Origin: Marisa cornuarietis
Lineage: Eukaryota; Mollusca; Gastropoda; Architaenioglossa; Ampullariidae
Direction: 5' to 3'
NCBI GenBank assembly: GCA_004794655.1
Contig: SMMW01000033.1
Coordinates: forward strand, 1,429,501-1,493,500
DNA: 64,000 bases
Positions within the stretch are counted from its first letter, which is position 1; each line of letters opens with the position of its first letter. Under the pieces are notes generated by a model. The model saw only the letters and a list, made by a program, of their open reading frames with translations, searched no databases and had not been told where the DNA came from. Made by a program: the position numbers and the translations under genes. Shown one piece after another: positions 26,210 through 38,336 of this stretch.

Positions 26210-28193
26210 ACACTCAGCAGAATGAGCTCCCTGCCTGCAGTGATAAACAGCAAGAATGCAGTTCAGAATACAAAACGAATCGATTTGGGGTTTTTTCTCC
26301 TTCTTACTTGGAAAGAGAGACGATAATGAAGCAGCATCTTTTATCAAGAAAATAACGCAAAGGGAATGCCTTGTAGCCACTTAAATCTTTATATGTCAAG
26401 CTCAACAACTTCATGAGTGAAGGACAGTGGAAGTGACAGATGTCTTCTTTGCTCTATAAGCAGTCTTCAGGCAAGATGACAAATCCATCCATTGTTGCTG
26501 ACCTAGCGATCCAGGCCAACCGATGGCGGGCTTTTGTGATGCATGGGGAAGGAAGTGGGGAAGGGCTACATGATCGTAGGTCTTTCTTCAGGAGGACTTC
26601 CGTTGTCTTCATAAACGTTTTCCCTCAACAGGTTTTAGTTAATTTGCTGTCTTGTTCTGAATTGTCTTCTTATTGAACAATGCTTCGTGTTTATCTTAAA
26701 TCGAAAATTATTAACAAAATTGATAGAAGTTCGGCAAAAATGTAAGACTTCTAAATGAAAAATGTACTTTTGAATAATATTCCATTGACAGCTTATCGAT
26801 TTCTTGTTTTGTCATTTTTAAAACGTGTGTAACATTTTATTTTGAAATTTTCCATTATAATTACGTAAACAGTTATTACCAATTCTATTTTGTCCCGTAA
26901 TAATAGGTATATAATACAAGCTAAAGCGATGTTGTAAGAAAACATGATATCTATTGTTATTGTTTTTATCGTTTTTTAAAAGATCTGGTAGAGTGTATTC
27001 TTTAAAAGTAAGATGGCTGTGATGAGATCAACACAAACTACTGTTTTCCCAAAATCTAAGCAAATAACATTCATCTGATCAATTGATACACGCCTACAAA
27101 CGAAAGCGTAGAACCTCAAAGTGACAGCTGTCGCCTCTCTGACAGTGTGATGTAGAAAGGCTTGACATTGTCCTACCCGCTTTATCATCTTTTGTCAAGT
27201 AACAGCAGGCGCAATGAACTTTTCGGATGCTCTATGAAAGCAGACGACAGAAAAGTATTTGGTGCTCCGTGCGCGAGGAGATGATGTAGGCCTTCTAAAG
27301 CTTCCTGTCACAGCTCGTGAAAGCGAGCCAAAGAACATCCGAATGATTTATTAGCAGCCGTATTGCTCGGTCTCCAAGATTCTCTCTCTCTCTCCCTCCA
27401 TCGTTCTCTCTTATCTGTGGCTGGCTTTTCACGTATTCAAGCACATAAGAATAATATCAGTATGTTTCATAGTGCCTTGTCTCTCAAGCTAATAGCCGAT
27501 GTGACCCTAGATAGATGGAAGGAGGGTCAGACGGATGTGTGATTGGGGGACTGAGGAGCTCAGTGGGTCACTGATTTAATTTATTAATATATGTATGTAT
27601 GAATATTGCTAAGCTTCGTCAATTTTACTGTAGGGGGACTACTTTGCATAAATTGATGAATTCACATGAATGTATGTATGTGCGTGCGTGCGGGCATTCA
27701 TGCGTGGTTGTGTGCGTAAGCGTGTGCACATTTTAGTGCCAAAAACCTCGAATGGTATAATCTATTATTTTCTATGAACTCGTTGGCTATACTGGCTGGT
27801 GTCCAGACGAGCTGGATGCTCGGTCACAGTCCATTACAGGGGCCAGTGCAGTCTTCGCAAAATTTATTACAAAAGAATTTGAGAGGTAACGTGGGGTCTA
27901 CAAGGTTTGGGTGGTAAGGCTGACCCAGCGATTCTGCATCGGTGACCCGCAGAGCACATCGGGATCTGTTAGTTCCAAGATTCATGTGCCTTCAGACGCC
28001 GACGAACAGGACGGCACCCTCTCAACAGTTCCATCTTCCTCGCGACAACATAGAACCATCGCAAAACCGATACTTGCTAAGTTCGTCATACATCACTCCG
28101 CCTTCACGGTGAGATGATGTCTAGTTGAAAAAAAACCCTCTCCATTCCCTTCCCCTCCCCCTTCATTTCCATCTCTGTCTCCATTGCCCCTGC

Positions 28194-28195
<2 letters not shown>

Positions 28196-28251
<56 letters not shown>

Positions 28252-28330
28252 GTGTGAGAGAGAGAGAGTGTGTGTGTGATAGAGAGAGAGAGAATGACAA
28301 TGACAGAGGGAGAAAGAGAGAGAGCATGCG
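28196..28330. repeat. (TG)n then (GA)n compound microsatellite
   Basis: TG units at 28196-28249 are followed by purine-rich GAGAGA blocks with short TG interruptions. Frames on both strands are artefacts. Confidence 0.95.
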
Positions 28331-29705
28331 AGCTGAGCAAGTCTGCGTATTAGAGAACTAAAGAGAATAAAAATCAGAATATTGAAGACAAGCTACACTA
28401 AATTGTAAAAACAATCAAGGTGATTGCATCTGAAATCTGGCGGCGGAAGATAATAAAGCTTATAAAGAAGACAATAAGATTTATTAACTTGCTTTAAGAC
28501 TAACATCATTTTTACACGCTAAAAACCATGTTTACATGCTGATGTGTTATATCACAACCTGAAGTGCAAGTAAAAATAATCAGATTAAGTATGTTATCAT
28601 TTTAAGTGTCTGTGCATACTTCCGATCCCGTGGCGAACTAAGGCCATTTTCACGTAAAAACGTCAATATCAATTACTTTAATTAATTAATTAATTAATAA
28701 TAAATATTATTAGAAGGAAATGCCTGTCGTGGAGATCGTTGTGTGCGACATGCAATTAAGCTGGCAATAAATTTCAAAATGGCGTTCGCTAACCCAGTGG
28801 ACTTGATGCCTATTTCTGAAACGAGTTTTTCTCTAGTTTAAGAGATTATACGAACCATATTTTCCTTATTTCAATTTTTTATACGGTCCAGATGATTTTT
28901 TAAAATATATAAAGTGCTGTTTTTATACATCACATAGACAGGTAGATTGATTTTGATGATCGTAGATAAAAAAAATTGCTTTGCTTACAACTGGGTCTCT
29001 GAACACTAGATAATAATTTTCTGAAATTAAAAAAACAGAGATAATTATAGCTTTTGTTATAAGTCGTCAATCGTTGTTTGACGAGTTCAAACATACAATG
29101 CACAGGTTTACATCTTCATCGATTTTGAGAATTCAGAAGATATCTCTCAGACTTCTACACTGTTCTAGCTCTTACATCCTGATACGAAAGTATAAAATGA
29201 AAGATGTGAACAGAGAGAATTACGCACACACTCACGCTGGAGACCATTAGACGGTAATCACGAAAAAAGTCATCTTTCACATCTATGGACAAAGTGCGAG
29301 TAGGCAGAGGAGACGCATTCAGAAGAGGTTAAGTAGTAGAGAAGGCAAAAAAAAAATAAATAAAGCCTGGTTGACATTAGTACAGATGGATGGATGGAAA
29401 AGAAAAGAATAAAAATGAGGTCCTTGCTGAAAGACGGAGTAGCTAGAAAGAGAAGAGAAAACTTCCGGAGAAGACAAAAAAGAGAAGAGCATTGATAAGG
29501 ACCATTAAATGCGTGTATGAATCTTCGTTTTACGATGGGCTTTTACAACATTGACAACGATGCTACAGTCAAGCAGAAATGTCAATGACAGTAAAACTGA
29601 CAGAATCATTTTAACACAACTGTGATAATCTGTGTGGAAATTACACCCCACCTCATGTACATCTGTACTTGGTTTTAAGCCTTTACCCGATAGTTATGGG
29701 GATCG

Positions 29706-29821
<116 letters not shown>

Positions 29822-31919
29822 CTATGTTTGGAAGTAGGATCTCACAAAGACAAAATCGAAAACTTCATGTCATACAAGAATGAAGCTTCTGATTAAAAGA
29901 ATTCTTCGTATTCTTCTCAAGTATCATCAGTTTCTCCTTCATTATTTCCTCCTATGTTTTTGCCTTGATGTTTCTTACCGAATGCAGTGAATATTTTATA
30001 TATGAAAGTTTCCTATTCTGACTCATTACGATAAGAAAAACATTAAAATTTTGAAATTGTCGATATTAAAAAAATAATAAATAAAGGATAAACCTTAAGA
30101 TTTTATAATCCATAGTTACCTTTGACCCAACTTGCAGGTATTAAAAAATAAATTGGACTCATCAAAAATAAGATAAATCTTAGGATTTTAATATTTTGTT
30201 CTGATTAATTTCTACTAACTGCAGGAGTTAGTAAAAAATGCAATCAAAAGTGATTAACATTGAGAGACATGACATGTACCTTGATCTCAATCCCGAAATT
30301 ATTATTTGAAAAGTTCATTTTGCAAGTTATATATGCTAAACATATCATGATGCTGAGTCTTCATAAAAGCTCAACACCTACTCGCAGTCTTACCTCAGTA
30401 GAGGTAGGCTCGATGCACGGAACATCCCTTACCATCGTGTTAGTCGTAATAAAGGACGTCAGTCAAATTCATTTCTTGTCATTCCTGATCTACAGAAGCG
30501 CCAAGTCATTTGTCACGTGACGCAGAACTAATTGTGGTTACCTGGACAAGTCGGGCTGCATACTTACGTTTCATTCACCTTCCCACTGAGCCTAATTATC
30601 TGCAGCGCCCAATTTCCTCTGAGCAGTTCAGAACGGGGGACCAAAAGAAGAACCGCTGAAGACTATGGAGCACTTTCCCGCCTCATCTGCTGGAGGGCGT
30701 CTGTCAACTTGGATCCCACAGGAGCTCCGTTGAGTGACGTCTGCAAACCCTCCCGTGCATTTGCTGTCGTCTGCTACTCAGTAACTCCCCCCCCCACCAC
30801 CACCACCACCAGCTTTCTCCCTCCCTTTCTCTCGCGTTCTCACTCTCTCAGATTTGAGGGCCGTGCACGAGAAGAACTTTCATGCTTTCCACACAACGCA
30901 TAAGACTTGTCGAAAGAAAACCCGTTACACCTTCACAATGCATAGTTTAATTTTTTTCTGAAATCGCTAAAAGACAAAAAAAGGTAGAAAACAGATACTG
31001 CCTCGAAAAAAAGGTAGCTTCAGAATTTTGGAGGAAAGAATCTGGCATGGAATTAAATGCGTAAAAACGAGAAAAATAACAAGCATCGATTTTCGTCTCA
31101 ATACAAATAATCTGATTGGGTCTGCTGATACCCAATAGAAGATAAAAAAAACAGAATTAGTGTGCACAGGTTTTAAATTACAGAACCACTATCGGCATTA
31201 ATCAGTAAGAATGAAAAACAAAATTTGGCTCTACATGTAAGAGACAACACAACTTATTTTTTATTGTTTGTCATAGCAATTTTTTTCGGGCTGGAATACT
31301 GACAAAGCCTTTGACTTACGGCTCCTCGGGGTTTGCATTTTCGTACGAACAGGGACGCTTCTCTCTCTCTCTATAAGAAATTCATTTTTCTTTTTTATCT
31401 TATTACTTCTTTTCTTATTTTTTGTTATCTGTATCAATAATTTAGCCCAGGAAGACGCTAGGCCTGTCGATGAGAGAGAGAGATGAACAACAAATTGAAG
31501 GCTACATTGGTCCCAGTCCGTAGAAGCTCTGGAGAAATGGAAGACGCATGTTCTTCTAATTTCAAGACCGAGTCTCTTACTTTACAGCTGTGTCCTTGGA
31601 CTGTGTGTACTGTGGTTACAACACTTGGGAAAAGATTCTTGTGACCACAACCAGGACCTGCAGAAAGACACCATTTTAAAAGAGGCGGTTGTTCTGTTAA
31701 AGAATTGAGTGTACATTTGTTTACTGTTGCCCATGACGATGACACCAGACACAAGAAAGCGACAGTTGCTAGCGTATGGTTGCTACTGTTTATGTGGGTA
31801 TAACACTGGTATTACTGACCACCGCCTGTGGCCGACATGGAGGTACAGGAATTTGTTACTTCCATCATGTGACTGTAGATCGATTTGGTTTACCTTAATG
31901 AAGGACAAACTATGCAAAA

Positions 31920-32406
31920 ACGTCTTTCTTTCTGTTCTCTCTTTCTCTATTTTTTTCTCTCCTTTATTTTTCTCGTCTCATTTTTTCTTTTAGTTTTTCC
32001 TCTTTCTTTCACTCACTTTCCTCTCTCTCTCTCTTCTCTCTCACATTCTTTCTCTTCCCTCTAGCTTTCTCTCGCTCTCTCCTCTCTTTCTCTTTGTATC
32101 TTTTTGTCTCCTAATCTCTCCTCTTTCTCTTTATCTTCTTTCTCTCTCTAGTTCTTTCTCTTCTATCTCTCTCTAATCTCTCCTTCTCTCAAGCTTTTTC
32201 TCTACTCTTTCACTTCCAATCTTCCTTGATCTCTCCTCTCTGTTTCTTTTCTCTTTCTCTACTCTTTGAATTTTCCCCTTTCTCTTTCTCTTCCCTCTCT
32301 AGTTCTCTCTCCTGTCTTTCTGTTTCTCTTTTCTATTTCTCTCTTTTCTCTCTCTCCTTTTTTTCTTTATTCTCACTCCTGCTCCTTTCTTTCTCTCTCA
32401 CTTTTT
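31920..32406 (+). repeat. Polypyrimidine (CT-rich) tract of about 490 bp
   Basis: The plus strand is almost entirely C and T (TCTCTC, TTTCTC, CCTCTC blocks) with rare purines, giving very strong strand asymmetry. Open frames through it (for example 32226-32441) are low-complexity Ser/Leu/Phe artefacts. Confidence 0.92.
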
Positions 32407-32509
32407 CAAACTGGATTTTTTTTCGTCCAGAGCATCTGTGACCTTTATATGACATTTGTTGACATATTTTGATTTAGTAAACCAAACTACGATTTCTGGC
32501 AAGAGACTT

Positions 32510-32625
32510 TCTCTCTATACCTTTCACGTTGGCTGCTTATCTAATTTCTTTTTATGCTCGATAAGAATCTTCGTAATGGAAACCCGTACTTTAGAAAAAT
32601 AAATCAGCAACAGTAACGTGACACT
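32510..32625 (+). repeat. Dispersed repeat, copy 2 (direct)
   Basis: Same-orientation match to 12615-12735. It ends directly at a compound microsatellite starting (TAT)n, which would fit the 3' end of a retroposed element, but no element type is recognised. Confidence 0.72.
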
Positions 32626-32709
32626 ATTATTATTATTATTATTATTTCGTCGTCGTCATCATCATCATCATCATCATCATCATCGCTCTCTCTCTCTCTC
32701 TCTCTCTCC
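32623..32709. repeat. Compound microsatellite (TAT)n(CGT)n(CAT)n(CT)n
   Basis: Four simple repeats follow one another without a gap, directly after dispersed repeat copy 2. Confidence 0.95.
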
Positions 32710-33289
32710 ATTTATGCCTCTTCGTTTGAAAATAGCACAAGTTTATATGTTTATAAAAAAAATTGTCACACATTCCAGACCGTGAAACCTGTTAAACAGG
32801 GTCTTGAGGACTGGTCTTTAGTGTGTGCAGTCTGTGCCAAGCTCAGCTCTGCACGTCTTCTGCCAGCCTTTCACGCGAAAGAATTTATACGCCTACTTTT
32901 GTGTCACACTTGCTGCCAAACGTACTTTTCAAATGTGCCCTCTGATGTTCTCCCACAAAAACAGACATTCGCCTACCCTGCCCGCCCTCGTACACTGCGT
33001 TGTAGTCCTGTATTTTACACGTGCAGCAACCATTTTCTTCCCCACGGGATGGCCCAGCCCCGTGACTTGCAGCCGTCACCGATTGATCCTGCAGGCAGCT
33101 GAAGTGCATTGGAACACGTCTGATGAAAAATGCGATACTCACATAGATTTTTTTTTTTTAGTTTTTCCTTGTATGTTTGTGACCTAATATTTCAATACTC
33201 TATCCCTTGATTTATTTATATATATATAGTTTATTTGTCTATATCTAAACACTATGCAGAAGCATCTTTGTCTCACTGTCTTATTTTAT

Positions 33290-33480
33290 GTGTGAGTGCA
33301 TGGTTGTGTTTGTTGAATGAGTGAGTGCGTGAGTAATTGTCATTTAAATAATGGTGAATGCATTTGTGGGACGTATTTCATGCCTACTGATAAGTTTATG
33401 CTCCTGAGACTTCATGTATGTAAGTGCCTTGTGCACCTTTGATGGTGGGATAAGGCGCTCGATAAATAAGCATTATCATT
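33290..33480 (+). mobile_element. LINE 3' end (CR1/L2 style), plus strand
   Basis: The segment GTATGTAAGTGCCTTGTGCA, then GGATAAGGCGCTCGATAAAT and AAGCATTATCATTA, matches the typical 3' end of CR1/L2-like elements in molluscs: an AAGGCGC...ATAAATAA stem followed by a trinucleotide tail. A GTG repeat follows. The coding part is absent upstream; how far the 3' UTR extends to the left is uncertain. Confidence 0.6.
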
Positions 33481-33789
33481 AGTGGTGGTGGTGGTGGTTT
33501 TTGCCTTATTTAATTAGAACTACCTTATTGACGAATTTCATTCAAAATATCAATATGTTTGCACATCTGCACTACTCGGTTTCTATGAGCGTTGTATATT
33601 TGAGTGCTGCATTTTATGTATCGAATAGTCTTGTGATGGTTGCTTTTAATGCATATGTTTTTGGGATGAGCGTTTGTTTGTGCAAATGTGCAAATGTATT
33701 CATACATACATACAAATATATATATATATGTTGAATAAAGTATTATTAAGACAACTTAAGGATTTATTGCGATTGTTTAGCACAAGAAT

Positions 33790-33905
33790 CATACATACAT
33801 ACATACATACATACATACATACATACATACATACATACATACATACATACATACATACATACATACATACATACATACATACATACAGACAGACAGACAG
33901 ACAGA
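33790..33905. repeat. (ATAC)24 then (AGAC)n compound tetranucleotide array
   Basis: About 97 bp of uninterrupted ATAC switching to ACAG/AGAC units at 33885. The long frames on both strands (YIHT and MYVC repeats) result from the repeat. Confidence 0.97.
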
Positions 33906-35208
33906 CTATTGTCTACCCCACACAAACCTTTCTCCCCATGTTCCCTTGTTCTGCTATACTTGGAGAACCCAACAGGAGTTTTGGAGCAGGTACAGGCGTC
34001 TGTAATTACACTGCGATAAAAGTAAAAGATGTTCCTCGCATTTTTCGTCGCTCTCACCACCGCAACTACCACAGCCAAGCCTCTCTCGCTCTCTTTTTTC
34101 CCCTCTCTCTCTCTTTTCAAACACTCGCCAATTCTTCTCTTTTGTTTATATTGCTTATAGTTTGCTATCGCCTCGTGCATTCCAGTCCACCCTAAAAGTG
34201 TCTCGGCTAGGAGGTAGTCTCAGTGTTCATGTTTGTCGTGCCTCGATCACCGCCCTGTCTAGAGGTTATTTTGTTTGTGCTGTCAGTTGTTCGCCTTCAG
34301 TAGCTGAAATCGAGCTACTTCTGTTTAAATAATTAGTGTTTGTTTTGAAATTAGCATCGGTTCGCCAATAAGCAGCTGCTGGGTGCGAAAGCAAAACGTT
34401 ACTCCTGCTAAAAGACAATAAATAATAGCGTAAAAGTTTCCTTTCAATATCTGTTGTTGTTTCTGACAAAGAAAACAGCCGAGGATTTAGTAGCAGAAAC
34501 TGGGGATGCGGGAGACTCGAAGAGTCAGTGAGGGACTGAGCGGGTGTTAAAGCACATTGAAAGAAGTTCAATGCGATTACGTTTGAGAAACACAGAAAAA
34601 TAGGATCGAGCTCCGGGAATGAGCGAAAGCCAGGATATTCACAACAAAAAATAAAACAGACGAGTAAGGAGAGCGAAAACTTTATAATGGCAAAAGAGCT
34701 AACAAGGATACACATCCCCACCACCATCACCACTACCCCTCCCCCACACTCCTATCTCTCTGACGACAGTACGATAGTCCGAGGGTGTGCTGGCAGGTAG
34801 GAGCCGTCAAGACGATCTGTTGCTTTAGAGGATTCCGTTGTGTTTGCCTTGTAAGAACGACCGTGTTGTCTCAAGGGGGTAGGGTTCTTGCGAAACATCC
34901 AGCGGAAAGGTATGCAACCACCCCACCTTCTTCCTCCTCCACACCCGTATAACCTCCCCCACGCCACCAACTCCGTCCACCAGCAACGGTTCCAAATATA
35001 AAACAAAACCAGGAAGCAGTTTTCAGGGCTGCAACAGAGGAGCACCATCCCTCCCTCCGCTTAATCCCAAAACTCCTAGCTGCCAGCAGAGAAAATGCTT
35101 CTCCTACAAAAGCTTGTGTTGATGGTGTTTGCGCCGTGAGCTGAACCGAGTTTAATGGCATTAAATGTGGTACATGACTTGCAACAAGCAAGCTACAGCT
35201 ATTAAAAT

Positions 35209-35212
<4 letters not shown>

Positions 35213-35260
<48 letters not shown>
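35213..35260. repeat. (GAT)16 trinucleotide microsatellite
   Basis: Perfect GAT/ATG/TGA repeat; the poly-Asp and poly-Met frames over it are artefacts. Confidence 0.97.
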
Positions 35261-35262
<2 letters not shown>

Positions 35263-35619
35263 ACAGTGTTGCATGCTGGGGGGAGGGACACTCAAGAAGA
35301 CATACAGCTCGTTGTTACACGACGAAGAGGTTTATGCAGGTCACACTGAAGATGACTGATTGCTCCGCTGGCGCGCGCATTGAGGGTAGATCGGTGCCTT
35401 GCCAACCCAACTCTGGCAAATTCTTTTTTTTTTAAACCTAATCATTTTTATATACGTCAGTTTCAAACAAACTGCGTGCCCCTGCTGCCAAATTGTGAAG
35501 TAAACACCTTTTAAAAATATAAATAAGCTGAGCATTTATATATATATATATATCTCAAGATTTGAGGACTGTAAATACACTTTGCATACATTTTTGTACA
35601 CTCCAATGACCTAATACGC

Positions 35620-35736
35620 CAGCTGCATGCTTTGGGAGAAAAGGAATGTTTGAGAAGAAAGTCGACGCAGCTGCATTCTCTGGAATAAAAGGAATATCTG
35701 AGAAGAAGTCGACCCAGCTGCATTCTCTTTTCGACG
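35620..35736. repeat. Minisatellite, 47-48-bp unit, about 2.4 copies
   Basis: Each unit starts CAGCTGCAT and contains AAAAGGAAT and GAGAAGAA before GTCGAC. Unit starts are at 35620, 35668 and 35715. Confidence 0.9.
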
Positions 35737-37246
35737 TGTTTTGTCCCTGTCGTTTTCGGAGTGTTTATGTTCGCAAGCGCCTGTCACTTTTGATTTTTTT
35801 GGTTTTGTTTTGTTTTGTTTTTATTTTATTTTTGAGGATGCGGGGTTGCTATTTTGCGACATCAATCAGACTAAATTTACGCGCCGATTGCGAAAGATTC
35901 TGCACTTCGTCAAGTTTGATTTGACTTGCAGCTCTAGAAGCCGAATGTATCTAACCTCTCTCTTTCTCTCTCTCATTTTTTCTCTCTTTCTCACTTTATC
36001 TCTCTCTCTCTTTCTCTCTGTCTCATTTTTGTTCATTGTTCATTGCTCGCTGTTCTCTCATTTATACCATGAACTTGCTAGTATAATATAAGAACTGTAA
36101 ACTCTGTGGTGTCCGTGAGGAAATTCTCAACAACTATGAATTAATTTTGTCTATATATATATATGTGTGTGTGTATCAGCACTGTGGGGACTTTGCTTTT
36201 TTTCAATATGGGGAAACTGTCAGTGATCTCCGTGTCAGGGGAGATCTGAATAAAGCCCCAGACTAAGTTTTGTCCGTTTGCGCTAACAGGCGTGCACAAT
36301 ATTTTACACACCGCTGATGTATGAGCGCATGTGGTTTGTTGGAGTGCTGTCGGCTAAAATTACTTCGAGGTTTGTCAGAACATTTTCAAGAGGCAGCTCC
36401 TGTTCATAACATTAGTGTCTCGCGCATTTTTGGAACTTTAACAGTGCCTAGCGTCTGTACATTTTCTAAAAGCAAGAGCTGCCGTGTTTTACCCCTTAAT
36501 CATAATAATACAAAGCACCCTAAGTGTTGATCTAAAATCCATATGCTCACGCTTGTCTGCCGGAGAACTCATTATTAATGTGGCAGAATACAGCGAGGTA
36601 ATCCTCATCAAAATGTCGACCTTATTTCCCGTGTTCTAACTATTTTGTGGAAGACCGTGAAACGTCTGTTCGTATAACAACTGAAACAGATATGTTTAAT
36701 GTACGTTCATTATTATCTGAGAGTAGTTAAGAGATAAAGAAGCCATGACGGGTTATCATCATAATAAAAGACAAAGATTTATAATAATAAACCCTGATAT
36801 GGTGAGGACATATCAAGCTGTAGCAAGAAGGAATAAGGAACTTTAACATTTATTTTAATAAATGGATGCCGATGGTTAACAAAAGAGGACTAAAGTGAAC
36901 GTTTCCTGTAATAATTTTACATGTATTGTTGCAACTTTGTGTTTGAACAAACAAAAACGTAATAGGCAGGGCTAACTTCATATTTAACTAAGTCAGTTTC
37001 TAAAAGTAGATTCACTGAAGTAAGACGAAAAAAAAATTCTCTCAGTCACAAAATGAAACAAAATGGGTAAGTCTGCAAAAACTTCTTGGGACTGGCTCTC
37101 GACCTATCCGATCCTTATTATCCACATTACCTCTTAATCGTTCTGACCTTTTACGAAGCTTTCTTTCTTCCAAACTGTCTGGACCCCACACAAGATTTCT
37201 TCGATACCATGTCTGTCGCAGAATATAGTACTCGCAAACGATTTTC

Positions 37247-37346
37247 AGAGTCGAACGGGCTTGTGCCCCTGCAGACACAGCGTGCATGACAGTGCAAGAT
37301 CTTTTTCCAAAGGCTGACCTCCTTTGAATGTTTCGTGAGCGTCAAG
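37247..37346. repeat. 100-bp direct repeat, left copy, abutting the LTR-like element
   Basis: Runs from AGAGTCGAACGGGC to GAGCGTCAAG. It matches 38237-38336 with four substitutions, all in the first 30 bp; the remaining 70 bp are identical. The identity implies a recent duplication or gene conversion. Confidence 0.85.
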
Positions 37347-38235
37347 TGTTAGGAACATGGGTTACCACCCCTGAATGTTTGGTGTAACGAGGTTGTCACC
37401 CTTGTGTGTTTTCTTGTATGAGTAGGGATTGTCACCCCTGAATTTGATGTTGAGATAGAGGGCGCTGATTAAGAATTGGAAGAGAAGCAGAAGTGAGAGC
37501 GTGGCGGATAGAAGAATTTGAAAGAGGTCAGAATTGTTTTTAACTGTGTGGAATATTAACTGTATGAAATACTATTAACTGTGTGGAATACTATCAACTG
37601 CGTGGACTGTTATTGATAAGCGACTGTGTGGTTCCTCGCTTTACGAAATTCCCAGCTGCTGTGTGTTCTCCTGGGAAGATTTTATAACTGTCTGGATTAT
37701 GCTTACCTACTGTGTGAATTATTCTTGACTTGAACACTCGTCTGCCGATAAGACTGTCGGAGTTGTTTTGTCGATTTATGCTGTCTGCGTGATCAACGCC
37801 AGTGAACAAGGCTGTAAGAGTGGAACTGTCTGCAGTGTCAACCCCCCACCCCAACAACAACAGCAAGCCGTATAGGACCCGTCAACAAGGAAGATTGTGT
37901 ATGTTCCGTCATTGAGGAAGAGTGTGTATGTGAGAGAACTTGGAGAAAAACACACTTTTAATATAAACTGCTTGTTGACATTTGATCTTGAGTAGACTCA
38001 GTGAAGGCTATTTTCTGTGATTATTATAAGTATTTTAATTGGAGAATAATATATGTGATGAACTTGTCTTTTGTTATTTAGTAAAAAGAATATACTGTTA
38101 GTTGACCCGCGTATTAGAAACTTTTTGCCCACGTACAGGTCTTAGTGATTTGTTGTCAGAAAGAACACGTGTGGAACGTAGTGTTTGCAGGTGTACTCTG
38201 TGGAGTCTCGGTGTGTGTGTGTGCGTTCCCCAACA
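37347..38235. mobile_element. 889-bp LTR-like element (TG...CA ends)
   Basis: It begins TGTTAGGAAC and ends GTTCCCCAACA, the short TG/CA-bounded inverted ends typical of LTR retrotransposon LTRs. It contains a GAGGGCGCTG segment, a tandem array of a ~19-bp unit (37541-37613) and an AT-rich stretch near 37960-38090. No gag or pol reading frame is visible, so it could be a solo LTR. It is not bordered by a normal 4-6-bp duplication but by two 100-bp direct repeats, which a simple LTR insertion does not explain. Confidence 0.5.
37541..37613. repeat. Four tandem ~19-bp units inside the LTR-like element
   Basis: Imperfect copies of TAACTGTGTGGAATACTAT (first copy 16 bp, last CAACTGCGTGGACTGTTAT). 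Further isolated ACTGTGTGG and ACTGTCTGG motifs follow to about 37720, suggesting a longer decayed array. Confidence 0.75.
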
Positions 38236-38236
38236 T

Positions 38237-38336
38237 AGAGTCAAACGGGCGTGTGCCCGTGCTGACACAGCGTGCATGACAGTGCAAGATCTTTTTCCAA
38301 AGGCTGACCTCCTTTGAATGTTTCGTGAGCGTCAAG
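38237..38336. repeat. 100-bp direct repeat, right copy
   Basis: Runs from AGAGTCAAACGGGC to GAGCGTCAAG, one base after the CA end of the 889-bp element. It is nearly identical to 37247-37346. Confidence 0.85.

Larger units (their letters stand above)
33906..37246. other. No gene recognised; simple repeats
   Basis: Contains the GAT array, the 47-bp minisatellite and CT-rich patches near 35.95-36.03 kb. Frames at 34266-34733 and 34871-35191 (minus) are anonymous. Confidence 0.55.

Noticed and set aside
33674..34195. Long frames on both strands with YIHT or MYVC repeats
   Set aside because: They are translations of the ATAC array and its flanks, without start context or a domain.
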